Notes under the pieces: generated by a model
What the model was told of the DNA's origin: nothing
What the model saw: only the letters and a program-made list of their open reading frames with translations
The model's database searches: none
Translations under genes and position numbers: made by a program
Source of the DNA: Clostridiales bacterium UBA2432
GTDB lineage: Bacteria; Bacillota; Clostridia; Lachnospirales; Vallitaleaceae
Assembly (NCBI GenBank): GCA_002342805.1
Contig: DDQW01000064.1
Location: forward strand, 1 to 50,275
Length of the DNA stretch: 50,275 nucleotides
Direction: 5' to 3'
Part shown: piece after piece, positions 1 to 8,489 of the stretch
Layout of the letters: every line of letters begins with the position of its first letter
How positions within the stretch are numbered: the stretch's first letter is position 1

Positions 1-590
1 TTGTCTTGATTGGATTGGATTTTTTTTTGAATTTGATCAAAAAGATCCTGGTCTGTAATCATTACTGTTTGAGAAATGTCAAAAAGTGTTGTTTCGATAT
101 TATCTCTCGCAATTGAAGCGTAGCCTAAATCATTACGTTTTTTTTCAACGACATAAGACCGTATTCGATCCTTCAAAATACTGTAATCATCAATGGTGTA
201 TGTAGCCGCACGATTGAGCTGATTTAAATGCTCGTTGACTTGCTCATTGAGTATTCGTTCCATCTCTGGATCTTGGTTGATAACACACACATATGTGTTC
301 AAGCGAATCTTATCGCCTTCAGGTACAAAATATTTAACAGGTCCGGAATCATTACTATAGACAATATCTTCATTACGTAAAAAGACACCTTTAAATGATC
401 CTTCATTTAAGATTTCTCCGGATTCTGCATATACATAGTGAATGGCGTCTTTTGTCAGTGAATGGTATACAATAAACAATAAATAGGCCATTAAAATAAC
501 ATAGACAATGACCACAAAATTTATATGTTTATTTGCTTTTTCTTCTCTCTTTTTTTTATTTGCACTTGCTTTATATCGATTATTTTCCAT
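1..590 (-). CDS. HlyD-like membrane protein, 3' part cut by window edge
   Basis: An open frame runs from an ATG at 590 off the left edge, giving the first 196 residues. It starts with a very basic N-terminus (many K/R in residues 7-19), then one hydrophobic segment at about residues 23-45, then a soluble, probably extracytoplasmic domain. This looks like the HlyD-type adaptor or membrane-fusion-like proteins that sit near sepF and yggS in many Clostridia. That identity is inferred from architecture and context, because the C-terminal half is not visible. The ATG overlaps the stop of the upstream radical SAM gene by 11 bases, which suggests translational coupling. Topology would be type II (N-in). 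The exact substrate or role is unknown. Confidence 0.65.
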   Translation of the reverse strand, partial: MENNRYKASANKKKREEKANKHINFVVIVYVILMAYLLFIVYHSLTKDAIHYVYAESGEILNEGSFKGVFLRNEDIVYSNDSGPVKYFVPEGDKIRLNTYVCVINQDPEMERILNEQVNEHLNQLNRAATYTIDDYSILKDRIRSYVVEKKRNDLGYASIARDNIETTLFDISQTVMITDQDLFDQIQKKIQSNQD

Positions 591-1515
591 ATCGTCCCTC
601 TGAATAATACATTCCTTGTCTAAAATCATTTTCGGTTAACTGTTCGATAATCATATTATATACTTTCCACCAGCTTGTCTCCCAATTTGAAAAAACAGAA
701 TCATCTTTGGGTATTCTAGACACTAGTCTTGCGATGGCTATATCCGGATTTAAGCGTGTAATAAAATAAATAACACGTTGAATGTAATCATTTATATCAC
801 CAACTATGATTTTACCATCTAAATACTCTTTTTCATAGATACTATCTTTTGCAATATATAAAGAATGTAATTTTACAATATCTGTAGCTACTTCATTCAT
901 TAAATTTACGGTTGTTTCAACATCTTCTATGGTTGTTCCCGGTAAATTCAAAATAAGATGGGTACACAAGTTAAAACCGAATGACTTAATACGTAGTGCG
1001 GCTTTTTCATAATCTGCAACAGAGTGTCCACGATGAACCGATTCCAATACACCATCATTGGCAATTTGCAAACCTAATTCGAAGGTTATATCTATATGAT
1101 TTTCTTCTTGTATCTTCTTAAGAGCCCGTAAATATTCATCAGGTAAGGTGTCAGGACGCGTTGCGATATCAATTCCTACCAAATCACACTCAATAGCTTC
1201 ATTTATATAACTTAAAAACGTCTCTAGCGGCATATAGGTATTTGTATAATTCTGAAAATAACCAATAAATTTTTGGGACTTATATCGCTTTATCATTTTA
1301 AGGCGTGCTGCCTTGATTTGGTCTTTAACAGGAATCATATCTTCATGTGCTTCAAATCCCGTACCTTTGGCACTACAAAAAGAACATCCTTGTCGTCCTT
1401 TACTACCGTCTCGATTGGGACATGTTGACGGGATATTAATTGGACATTTATAGGTTTTTACATCGTATTTATTTGTAAGATATTCATTATATGAATAAAA
1501 TCTAGGTTCTGACAT
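580..1515 (-). CDS. TIGR01212-family radical SAM protein (YtqA/YhcC-like)
   Basis: 311 residues, full length for this family. The cysteines form the family's atypical cluster motif: C32, then C44 and C47 in GCSFC, preceded by CPNRDGS. This is the TIGR01212 signature rather than the usual CX3CX2C. Downstream sequence matches the Elp3/radical SAM barrel, with EAIECDLVGIDIATRPD and FELGLQIAND segments. Radical SAM enzymes use a [4Fe-4S] cluster to cleave S-adenosylmethionine. The substrate of this subfamily is not established to my knowledge, so no reaction is given. The gene is divergent from the P-loop gene at 1679 and shares about 160 bases of intergenic DNA with it. It overlaps the following HlyD-like gene by 11 bases, so the two are probably co-transcribed. 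Confidence 0.88.
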   Translation of the reverse strand: MSEPRFYSYNEYLTNKYDVKTYKCPINIPSTCPNRDGSKGRQGCSFCSAKGTGFEAHEDMIPVKDQIKAARLKMIKRYKSQKFIGYFQNYTNTYMPLETFLSYINEAIECDLVGIDIATRPDTLPDEYLRALKKIQEENHIDITFELGLQIANDGVLESVHRGHSVADYEKAALRIKSFGFNLCTHLILNLPGTTIEDVETTVNLMNEVATDIVKLHSLYIAKDSIYEKEYLDGKIIVGDINDYIQRVIYFITRLNPDIAIARLVSRIPKDDSVFSNWETSWWKVYNMIIEQLTENDFRQGMYYSEGRYGK

Positions 1516-1603
1516 GATAACACTTCTTTCTCTGTTTGATCATAGTATAATTTATTTAAGTCTAAAACAAATAAACGAAAATATTTCGATTTATAAAAAG
1601 GAT

Positions 1604-1632
1604 TTGTACATTTTTCATAGAATACATATATA
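1604..1632 (+). promoter_or_regulatory. Putative sigma-A promoter of the P-loop gene
   Basis: TTGTAC at 1604-1609 and TATATA at 1627-1632 with a 17-base spacer. It lies upstream of the ATG at 1679 and its AAGGAGG ribosome binding site near 1664. Moderate match only, and no transcript evidence. Confidence 0.45.
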
Positions 1633-1678
1633 TACTAATCGATTAACCAGTCCATTTATTATTAAGGAGGAGATTACC

Positions 1679-2095
1679 ATGATACAAGTAATTCCAGGTG
1701 ATACAGGTGAGGGAAAAACAAAAGAGCTAATCGAAGCAGCAAATGCAAAGTTAAATGAAACCAATGGAAATATTGTTTATATTGATGCTGATAATACACA
1801 TATGTATGATCTCAAGCATGAAATCCGATATATAAATATTTCTGAATTTCCGATTAATAATTATCATGAGTTTTTTGGTTTTATGTGCGGTATCTTATCA
1901 GAAGATAACGATATTGATTATATCTTCGTTGACGGTCTATTGCGGATGGCGCACCTTAATCAAATTGATAACTCCGATGAATTGATTGAAAAATTAAAAA
2001 TGATTACAAATAAGTTTGGAGTAAAACTTGTTGCAAGTATTAATTGTAAGCAAAACAATTTACCTCAATTCCTTCAAGAATTTTCAATGGCTTAA
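1679..2095 (+). CDS. Small P-loop NTPase-like protein, 138 aa
   Basis: I chose the ATG at 1679 because a strong AAGGAGG site lies just before it; longer in-frame extensions have no such site. The protein opens directly with a Walker A motif, GDTGEGKT, at residues 7-14. A hydrophobic strand ending in acid, DYIFVDG at about 80-86, could be Walker B. The length is only 138 residues, so there is room for a single minimal P-loop core and no accessory domain. Similar short proteins in Clostridia are sometimes labelled twitching-motility (PilT) ATP-binding proteins, but nothing here supports a pilus role. It is a single-gene unit followed by a strong hairpin terminator. Function unknown. Confidence 0.75.
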   Translation: MIQVIPGDTGEGKTKELIEAANAKLNETNGNIVYIDADNTHMYDLKHEIRYINISEFPINNYHEFFGFMCGILSEDNDIDYIFVDGLLRMAHLNQIDNSDELIEKLKMITNKFGVKLVASINCKQNNLPQFLQEFSMA

Positions 2096-2107
2096 AGCTA
2101 TTTGTAA

Positions 2108-2137
2108 AAAAGCTGGTGTCTAGTGACACCAGCTTTT
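2108..2137. terminator. Bidirectional intrinsic terminator
   Basis: A 13-bp perfect stem (AAAAGCTGGTGTC-type arm, 2108-2120, with 2125-2137) and a 4-base TAGT loop. It has A-rich and T-rich flanks on both strands. It sits between the convergent ends of the P-loop gene (plus) and mgsA (minus) and can serve both. Confidence 0.9.
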
Positions 2138-2151
2138 ATTATGCAAGAAAG

Positions 2152-2547
2152 TCATCTTAATACATCGCGCCATTCAATATCTCCACGTTCAAGTGCTCGT
2201 ATTAATAATTCTGCCGTTGCTAAATTTGTAGCAACCGGAATATTATGTATGTCACATAAGCGAATCAACGAACCCATTTCCGGTTCATGTTCTTGGCGTG
2301 AAACAGGATCCCGTAAAAAAATCATTACGTCAATTTGATTATGCGCAATTTGAGACCCTAGTTGTTGAACACCACCAAGATGTCCGGTTAAATACTTATG
2401 TATGTTTAAATTCGTGACTTCTTCAATTAATCGCCCTGTCGTTCCCGTTGCATAAAGATCATGTTTATGCAAAATGTTCCTATACGCAATGCAAAAGTTT
2501 TGCATTAATTTTTTCTTGGTATCATGTGCTACTAATCCGATATTCAT
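2152..2547 (-). CDS. mgsA: Methylglyoxal synthase homologue with altered catalytic site
   Basis: 131 residues, full length for MgsA, which converts dihydroxyacetone phosphate to methylglyoxal and phosphate in the cytoplasm. The fold signatures are intact: VAHD at 6-9, the phosphate-binding LYATGTTG at 31-38, RDP at 79-81 and the C-terminal ATNLATAELLI. The normally strict GGDQQ motif reads GGVQQ here, so Val60 stands at the position of E. coli Asp71, the catalytic base. PDV reads PEM, so Glu90 is at the Asp101 position. Residues matching Asp20, Asp91 and His98 are kept (D9, D80, H87). I read GTT and GAA directly for the two changed codons. It is the last gene of the min/rodA block. It may be weakly active, or a phosphate-binding protein that lost catalysis. 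Confidence 0.85.
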   Translation of the reverse strand: MNIGLVAHDTKKKLMQNFCIAYRNILHKHDLYATGTTGRLIEEVTNLNIHKYLTGHLGGVQQLGSQIAHNQIDVMIFLRDPVSRQEHEPEMGSLIRLCDIHNIPVATNLATAELLIRALERGDIEWRDVLR

Positions 2548-2556
2548 AAGAACCCC

Positions 2557-3681
2557 CTATTTGTTAGTTTTTCGCTGGATACTTAAGTTAAGAACAAGAC
2601 CTAACATAAGCATGTTACTCCATAAAGCACTTAAACCATAACTAATGAATGGCAAAGGCAATCCAGTGTTTGGAACAATATTTGTTGTGACTCCAACATT
2701 AATAAATGTCTGAAATCCAACGATGGCAACAAAACCTGCACATAAAAGTTGCCCCATTAAATCTTTGCTGTCTTTTGCAATATATAATACTCTTAACATT
2801 AACGCTAATAGCAATAACAATACAATAGAGCATCCGATGAAACCGAACTCTTCGCCAATAATCGAGAAAATAAAATCTGTTTGTGATTCCGGCAAATAGT
2901 TGTATTGATTAAGCTTACCATTATATATACCTTTTCCGAACAACTGCCCGGACCCGATTCCTTGAACCGAATTTTGTGTTTGAAGTGCAATGGATAATTC
3001 ATATTCTTCAGGATTGATCATTGCCATAATTCGCCCTAATTGGTTATTGCTTAGCAATATTTGTCCGGGTTGTTGTATATACCATAATACACCAAACATT
3101 ATTACTATTGCAATGCCTACAAGAATAAAAATATAACGATATTTAATACCCGCAGAAAATAACATAATAGCGAGTAAAAATAGTAAAACAAGTGCCGTAG
3201 ACAAATCAGGTTGTTCGCGAATGAGCATCATGGGAATAATAATTAAGATCCCTGCCCCGATCCATACAAAAATTGAATTAACGTGTTTTTGAAATTTATC
3301 GAAGTATTTTGCTAAAACAATAACCATAAAAAATTTAGAAAATTCACTGGGTTGAATGGTCATACTTCCAATCTCTATCCACCGAACAGCACCATTGACT
3401 TCTTTTCCAAACATTAATACGGCAACGAGTAGGCCAACACTCACAAGGTAAATAGGAATAGCTAATTTTCCCAAAAGATGATAATCAAAAAAAGAAAGAA
3501 TAAGCATCAAAATCAAACCGATAAAAAAACCTAATAACTGTCTTTGCGAGTAATAATCCGTTCCTTCAACACTGTTAATCCGAGTTGCACTACCAATAAC
3601 AAAATAACTCACTGTGATTAGTAAGAATAAGAGGATTATGCTTAAAAAATCATAGCGCTTGTAATTATAACTACGAAACAT
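2557..3681 (-). CDS. rodA: RodA/FtsW/SpoVE-type SEDS peptidoglycan polymerase
   Basis: 374 residues with about ten hydrophobic segments, as expected for a SEDS glycosyltransferase that polymerises lipid II at the membrane and works with a class B PBP. Family motifs are visible: RWIEIGSMTIQPSEFSK at about 100-116, and the conserved acidic loop ESQTDFIFSIIGEEFG, which carries the catalytic Asp, near 265-280. The C-terminal PNTGLPLPFISYG motif is also present. The assignment to RodA rather than FtsW rests on the neighbours: a PBP2 of the elongation type, mreC and mreD lie upstream in the same block. The start ATG at 3681 has a GAGG site and lies 9 bases after minE, so it is probably co-transcribed with minCDE. 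Confidence 0.92.
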   Translation of the reverse strand: MFRSYNYKRYDFLSIILLFLLITVSYFVIGSATRINSVEGTDYYSQRQLLGFFIGLILMLILSFFDYHLLGKLAIPIYLVSVGLLVAVLMFGKEVNGAVRWIEIGSMTIQPSEFSKFFMVIVLAKYFDKFQKHVNSIFVWIGAGILIIIPMMLIREQPDLSTALVLLFLLAIMLFSAGIKYRYIFILVGIAIVIMFGVLWYIQQPGQILLSNNQLGRIMAMINPEEYELSIALQTQNSVQGIGSGQLFGKGIYNGKLNQYNYLPESQTDFIFSIIGEEFGFIGCSIVLLLLLALMLRVLYIAKDSKDLMGQLLCAGFVAIVGFQTFINVGVTTNIVPNTGLPLPFISYGLSALWSNMLMLGLVLNLSIQRKTNK

Positions 3682-3690
3682 ATATTGCCT

Positions 3691-3960
3691 CTATCCTTTT
3701 GGCTTTTTAATATTGGTTATTGGTATATTCGCATAAAGAGCAGGTACAACATTCCCAGAGGTGTCTGAACGCGTGGAACCTACTTTTAATTCCAGCTCAC
3801 CTTCATCAAAATCCATATATTTACTGATTGTTTGTAGAATATCAGCACGCATCATTTCTAATACGTCAGTTGAACAATTAACTCGATCATGAATTAAAAC
3901 CAGCTTTAAACGATCTTTTGCTACCGTCTTAGAGGTTTTCTTCCTTGAAAAAAATCCCAT
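3691..3960 (-). CDS. minE: Cell division topological specificity factor MinE
   Basis: 89 residues, the normal MinE size. It has the short basic N-terminus (FFSRKKTSKTVAKDRLK), which forms the membrane and MinD contact region, followed by the conserved VLIHDRVNCS strand and the alpha/beta dimerisation domain. MinE stimulates the MinD ATPase and drives pole-to-pole oscillation of MinCD, confining the inhibitor to the poles. It sits 12 bases downstream of minD in a minC-minD-minE order. Having minE places this organism with the Clostridia that use an oscillator rather than the Bacillus DivIVA/MinJ anchor, at least by gene content. Confidence 0.95.
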   Translation of the reverse strand: MGFFSRKKTSKTVAKDRLKLVLIHDRVNCSTDVLEMMRADILQTISKYMDFDEGELELKVGSTRSDTSGNVVPALYANIPITNIKKPKG

Positions 3961-3972
3961 TATTCCACCTTC

Positions 3973-4770
3973 CTAACCTTTCATTCCCATTATTGTACGT
4001 AATTTGCCAAAGAATCCTGTTGGAGTCTCTAAATCTAAATATGGCACTTCTTCACCTGTAATTCGCTTGCACATATTAATATAAGCTTTTCCAGGAATGG
4101 TGTTCTCGTTGGATACGATAGGATCACCTGTATTTGTTGAGATGACAATATTTTCATCATCAGGCATAATTCCTATTAAATCAATAGCTAAAATTTCAAT
4201 AACATCATCAATACCCATCATATCTCCTCGTTTAACCATATCATATCGTATACGATTAACGACGAGTCGAATGTCTCGAATTTCATTTGCTTCGAGTAAT
4301 CCAATAATACGATCGGCATCACGAATTGCAGAAACTTCCGGCGTTGTTACTACAATTGCTCGATCAGCTGCAGCAATGGCATTCTTAAAGCCTTGCTCAA
4401 TACCGGCTGGACAATCAATAATAATATAATCATAATCTTCTTTTAATGTTTCGCATAAATCTTTCATTTGCTGGGGAGAAACTGCATCTTTGTCTCGTGT
4501 TTGTGCGGCAGGAAGCAAATATAATGTTGGATTTTTTTTATCTTTTATAAGACCTTGACTTATTTTACAACTACCTTCAATAACATCAATCAAATTGTAT
4601 ACAATTCTATTCTCTAGGCCCATGACAACATCAAGATTACGTAATCCGATATCAGCATCAATTAATACAACTTTTTTTCCTAGCATGGCTAATCCGGTTC
4701 CGATATTAGCACTCGTTGTTGTCTTACCAACACCGCCTTTTCCTGATGTGATTACAATAACTTCACTCAT
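3973..4770 (-). CDS. minD: Septum site-determining ATPase MinD
   Basis: 265 residues, full length. The deviant Walker A motif SGKGGVGKTT is at residues 9-18, with the switch DADIGLRNLD at 38-47 and IIDCPAG near 118-124. The C-terminus ends in an amphipathic helix, GFFGKLRTIMGMKG, matching the membrane-targeting sequence of MinD. ATP-bound MinD dimerises on the membrane and recruits MinC to block FtsZ ring assembly; MinE releases it. It has a good AAGGAG ribosome site, lies 19 bases after minC and 12 bases before minE, and is clearly part of the min operon. Confidence 0.97.
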   Translation of the reverse strand: MSEVIVITSGKGGVGKTTTSANIGTGLAMLGKKVVLIDADIGLRNLDVVMGLENRIVYNLIDVIEGSCKISQGLIKDKKNPTLYLLPAAQTRDKDAVSPQQMKDLCETLKEDYDYIIIDCPAGIEQGFKNAIAAADRAIVVTTPEVSAIRDADRIIGLLEANEIRDIRLVVNRIRYDMVKRGDMMGIDDVIEILAIDLIGIMPDDENIVISTNTGDPIVSNENTIPGKAYINMCKRITGEEVPYLDLETPTGFFGKLRTIMGMKG

Positions 4771-4789
4771 TTAATTCGCTCCTTCTATT

Positions 4790-5548
4790 CTAGTTTGTTT
4801 CATTAATTAAATCTCTATAGACTTGATTATGTATATTCTCTATAACGATACGTCCGTCTTCTTCATATGCAATCTGAGCTTCACCGGACTTTGAACTTAC
4901 ATTAGGCTGATCAGATGCTCGGCCAATAGCATTGCCGATTCTAAGCTGAATGGGGTTCATGTCTAAAGCAAATACAAATCCTTTTTGTTGAGGATCGAGA
5001 CCTGCCTGAACAACACCTTTTAAACGTCCTAAAACAATAACTTTACCGCCGGATTCTATTCTCGAACCATTATTCACATCACCTAAAATGACAACATGAC
5101 TTTTAGTGACAATTTGTTGTCCTGAACGAAGATTTGAAAAATGAAACACGATTTGTTCATCTTGTTCGCGGAACTTTTGTGCTTGAAGACGTAATTGTGA
5201 TTCGAGTTGTTCAATATAATCTTTATAAGCCTTTATCTTAGGTTCAATCGAATCATTGGCAACTTTTTCAATACGTTCCTCAACACGGTCAAAATCAAAT
5301 TCTTTATGAAGAGAACAAATTATTTGAAGATTTGTTTCATCAGACACTAATTGTGAAAGTTGATCCATTTCCTTCGAAGTGAGTTTTTTTCCTTCAAAGG
5401 AAAGCACAACTTTACTGTTGCCAAAAAAGTTCTTGCCATCAATTAATTTCCGTTTTAGCTCCTCATATATCAAATCAAATGTTGATTGCTCATCGATATG
5501 TATTGATAATCCGAATTGATTCCCTTTAATTAGAATATTATCCTTCAT
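4790..5548 (-). CDS. minC: Septum site-determining protein MinC
   Basis: 252 residues. The N-terminal domain (about 1-100) carries the FtsZ-binding region. A charged linker at about 100-140 (IEQLESQLRLQAQKFREQD) may form a coiled coil. The C-terminal beta-helix dimerisation domain at about 145-225 has the hallmark RSGQ, VILGDVN, GGKVIVLGRLKG and AGLDP turns. MinC is the FtsZ antagonist recruited by MinD. It is the first gene of minCDE and has its own upstream promoter and a small hairpin in the leader, so min expression can be separated from the upstream mreCD/PBP2 genes. Confidence 0.95.
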   Translation of the reverse strand: MKDNILIKGNQFGLSIHIDEQSTFDLIYEELKRKLIDGKNFFGNSKVVLSFEGKKLTSKEMDQLSQLVSDETNLQIICSLHKEFDFDRVEERIEKVANDSIEPKIKAYKDYIEQLESQLRLQAQKFREQDEQIVFHFSNLRSGQQIVTKSHVVILGDVNNGSRIESGGKVIVLGRLKGVVQAGLDPQQKGFVFALDMNPIQLRIGNAIGRASDQPNVSSKSGEAQIAYEEDGRIVIENIHNQVYRDLINETN

Positions 5549-5569
5549 AAATTACCTCGTTTTTTTTGC

Positions 5570-5624
5570 TAAGGTATTTTTATACCTTATTTCATATTAT
5601 ACATAAAAACAAAAACAATGTATA
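5570..5624 (-). promoter_or_regulatory. minCDE-rodA-mgsA promoter and leader hairpin
   Basis: On the minus strand TATACA (5619-5624) and TATAAT (5596-5601) are 17 bases apart. A perfect 8-bp stem with a TTTT loop (5570-5577 with 5582-5589) follows in the leader. It has no T-run after it on the minus strand, so it is not a terminator. It might protect or expose the minC ribosome site. Confidence 0.55.
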
Positions 5625-5642
5625 GATAAATCTTAAAATGTT

Positions 5643-8489
5643 TTAATTCTCCTCTGAAACAATTGTCTCAAAAGCATTTTCACCCATATAGTTAAAAGAA
5701 GAATCATTTTTATAAATATCATAATAGGCAGCGTATAAATCTCGCGTCACTGTTCCGACAATAAAACCGGATGAAAAATCGGCTGTATAGCTATAAGGAA
5801 TAACAACAGTGATGGCAATTTCAGGTGCTTCTGCTGGTGCAAAAGATCCAAACACAGCATGGGAAGCCCGGGATTTATTCTCTTGTGCACTTCCAGTTTT
5901 ACCGGCAACAAGAAGAGGAAAATCCGCATAAAAACTTCTTGCCGTCCCCCGAGAACCGGAGGTCACTTCAACCATACCCTTCTGAACGAGTCGAATGGTT
6001 TCTTCACTGAATTTATTATCCTTAGTTACTGTGGGTTCATTAATTTCGTAAACAGATCCATCTGAGTTATATATACGGTCAATTAAGGTTAATTCATATA
6101 ATGTGCCACCATTTGCCAAGGTTGCAATGTATCTAGCAATTTGTGTTGGTGTATATGAATTGTACTCTTGCCCCATTGCTGCAGTTACCGGGTTGGGAAA
6201 ACCTGTCGTTGTGTTGCCGGGTAAGGATGGTGGCGATTCAGTTAATTCAATGCCTGTTACTGAATTTAAACCAAACATGGCTGCATATTCTGCCAATTTA
6301 TTTGTTCCGAGTTTAGGAATGTAAGTGCCATCTTCGCTTGTTCCCAGACGATAACCCACTTCATTAAAAAAGGAGTTACAACTTACGGCAATTGCAGTAA
6401 CAACATTAATACTTCCATGTTGTCCACCACTTGCTGCAATCCAGCATGCAACAGAAGGTGAAACTTTTGTAAAATGACCGGTACAGTTGAAATGAGTATG
6501 CTCCTCAATAATTCCTTCTTCAAGACCTGCAACAGCAGAAATCATCTTAAACGTTGAACCAGGTGCTGTTTTCCCTTGGGTAGCAATTGGGTATAATGGA
6601 CGACTCGGATCATTTAATAAATCTTGATAATAATTATAGTCTGAAATACGATTGTTGTCATAACTTGGATAATTAACAAGTGCAAGTACGGCTCCTGTAT
6701 TAACATCCGTTATTACAGCACCTCCTGTCGAAGGATCAAGCGCCACTTGCTGAGGTGTTAATTCAATATTAGCAATAATGTCCTTCATAAAATTCAAGGC
6801 ACTAATTTTACGTGTTGATAAGGCGTCATATCGAGTCTCATCATATTCAATAAGATCAATTTCCATTAACAGTTTAGATAAGTCAATATATGAAAATTCT
6901 TCATTTTCAATCATTTCCAAGAAGATATTCAACTGAAACTGATGGCGTTCTACATAATCACCTAGAATAATTTCTTCCATTAAGTAGAGATATAGGTCAT
7001 TGTCGTTTATAGTATCTCCGTCACTAAATATATCTTCACTATATTTTTCAAATTGAAGATAGTCTTCTTTAATGTAATAGTTTAGCAATCCTCTGAAACT
7101 AATAATCTGATTATCATAATCCAAAAAGCCACTGCTACTTGTATGATTATTTTGTAATAATCCATCGCTTGCAAGCGTATTTAAAAGATAGTTGTTGTAT
7201 CGAGATAAGCTTTCATTTTTCGATGTATCACTCGTTTCAAGTTGATTACGAAGATTCTCGATTCGAGTATTACGATATGCCTGAAACTCTTTTAAAATTG
7301 CATATGTCGAGGGGGTATTGTCTGTTGAGGTCAATATTCGTTCAAGATCAATGGTTTTATTTTCAAACAAAGAATAATATACTTCCCTTAGCTCAGGAAC
7401 ACGCATTTCTCCAAAAGAAGGTCTTTTTAAGACGAGTTTTTCTGAGAGTAAATGCGCTAATTGTTTAACTAGGATCTCTTCCGTTTTTTTCTGCAATTCT
7501 AAGTCGAGTGTTAAATATACATCTTTTCCTGCAACAGGGTCGATTTGTTCAATTATATTCATAGTACGGCCAAGATTATCTACTTCGACCGTTTGCTTAC
7601 CATCTTGTGCATGAAGATACAATTCCATGGATTTCTCTATTCCAATGCGTCCGATGATATCGTTTTGATCATATCCGTAGGCTTCATAGTCTTCAAGTGC
7701 CTCATCACTTATCCGGCCAGTATATCCTAAAATATGTGACATAAGCTCCGGATATAGATATTTGCGAACAGGGTCTTCAACAATCGTCACTCCAGGTAAA
7801 ATATCTTTATTTTCTTTTAACTCAGCCAAAGATTCAAGGCTAATATCAATTGCAATTTCTTGAGGAATAAACTTATAGTAAGCTTTTTTCCAAAGCGCAT
7901 AACGTATCGACAATAAATCGATAAGCTCAGCTTGACTGATGTTTTTTTCTTCAATTTCTTTTTCATCTATAGCAAAAAAAGTGGCGCTACACAGATACTC
8001 AATAATCTCATCCGGAGTTTGATCCATAGTAAAATCAGGATCTTTTGCCATTTGGCTTGCATAAATATCTTTTATAAATCGTGTAAGTTGACTTTGACTT
8101 TCTTTAAATTGATAGATTCCGTCATTGTTTACATATATTGGAAATTCAATACTTAGTTGATCTCCGTTTTCATTAAGAATCCGAATCATGGTTAACAATA
8201 ATTGATTACGGTCAACCGAATAAACACTGTTATCATATTTCACGGTATAGGCAATCTCATTTATTGCAAGAGGCGTTCCTTTTCGATCATAGATCACTCC
8301 ACGTTGTCCTTTGATATCAATTTCCCTTAGAATACTTAGTTCAAATTCTTCGTCTAATCGGCTTCCGTTTATAATCTGTAGTTCAAATAATCTTGAGAGG
8401 AGTATAGATATCATAAAAATGAGAACGAGACTTAAGACAAAAAGTCGATGGGTTAAAAAAGTAAAAATATATTTAATAATCTCCTTCAT
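5643..8489 (-). CDS. mrdA: Class B penicillin-binding protein 2 with large insertion
   Basis: The ATG at 8489 follows a GGGGGAGGAAAC ribosome site, so I prefer it to an upstream in-frame start. This gives 948 residues against about 600-700 for many PBP2s. One membrane anchor lies near residues 12-32. The transpeptidase motifs are intact: STFK (Ser645, Lys648), SCN (Ser702-Asn704) and KTGS (Lys864). The dimerisation domain leads to LTLDLELQKK near 327. About 240 acidic, helix-rich residues are then inserted before the standard DPSTGGAVITDVNTG segment at about 585. The protein crosslinks peptidoglycan for elongation, as partner of RodA. It overlaps mreD by 17 bases. Confidence 0.93.
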   Translation of the reverse strand: MKEIIKYIFTFLTHRLFVLSLVLIFMISILLSRLFELQIINGSRLDEEFELSILREIDIKGQRGVIYDRKGTPLAINEIAYTVKYDNSVYSVDRNQLLLTMIRILNENGDQLSIEFPIYVNNDGIYQFKESQSQLTRFIKDIYASQMAKDPDFTMDQTPDEIIEYLCSATFFAIDEKEIEEKNISQAELIDLLSIRYALWKKAYYKFIPQEIAIDISLESLAELKENKDILPGVTIVEDPVRKYLYPELMSHILGYTGRISDEALEDYEAYGYDQNDIIGRIGIEKSMELYLHAQDGKQTVEVDNLGRTMNIIEQIDPVAGKDVYLTLDLELQKKTEEILVKQLAHLLSEKLVLKRPSFGEMRVPELREVYYSLFENKTIDLERILTSTDNTPSTYAILKEFQAYRNTRIENLRNQLETSDTSKNESLSRYNNYLLNTLASDGLLQNNHTSSSGFLDYDNQIISFRGLLNYYIKEDYLQFEKYSEDIFSDGDTINDNDLYLYLMEEIILGDYVERHQFQLNIFLEMIENEEFSYIDLSKLLMEIDLIEYDETRYDALSTRKISALNFMKDIIANIELTPQQVALDPSTGGAVITDVNTGAVLALVNYPSYDNNRISDYNYYQDLLNDPSRPLYPIATQGKTAPGSTFKMISAVAGLEEGIIEEHTHFNCTGHFTKVSPSVACWIAASGGQHGSINVVTAIAVSCNSFFNEVGYRLGTSEDGTYIPKLGTNKLAEYAAMFGLNSVTGIELTESPPSLPGNTTTGFPNPVTAAMGQEYNSYTPTQIARYIATLANGGTLYELTLIDRIYNSDGSVYEINEPTVTKDNKFSEETIRLVQKGMVEVTSGSRGTARSFYADFPLLVAGKTGSAQENKSRASHAVFGSFAPAEAPEIAITVVIPYSYTADFSSGFIVGTVTRDLYAAYYDIYKNDSSFNYMGENAFETIVSEEN

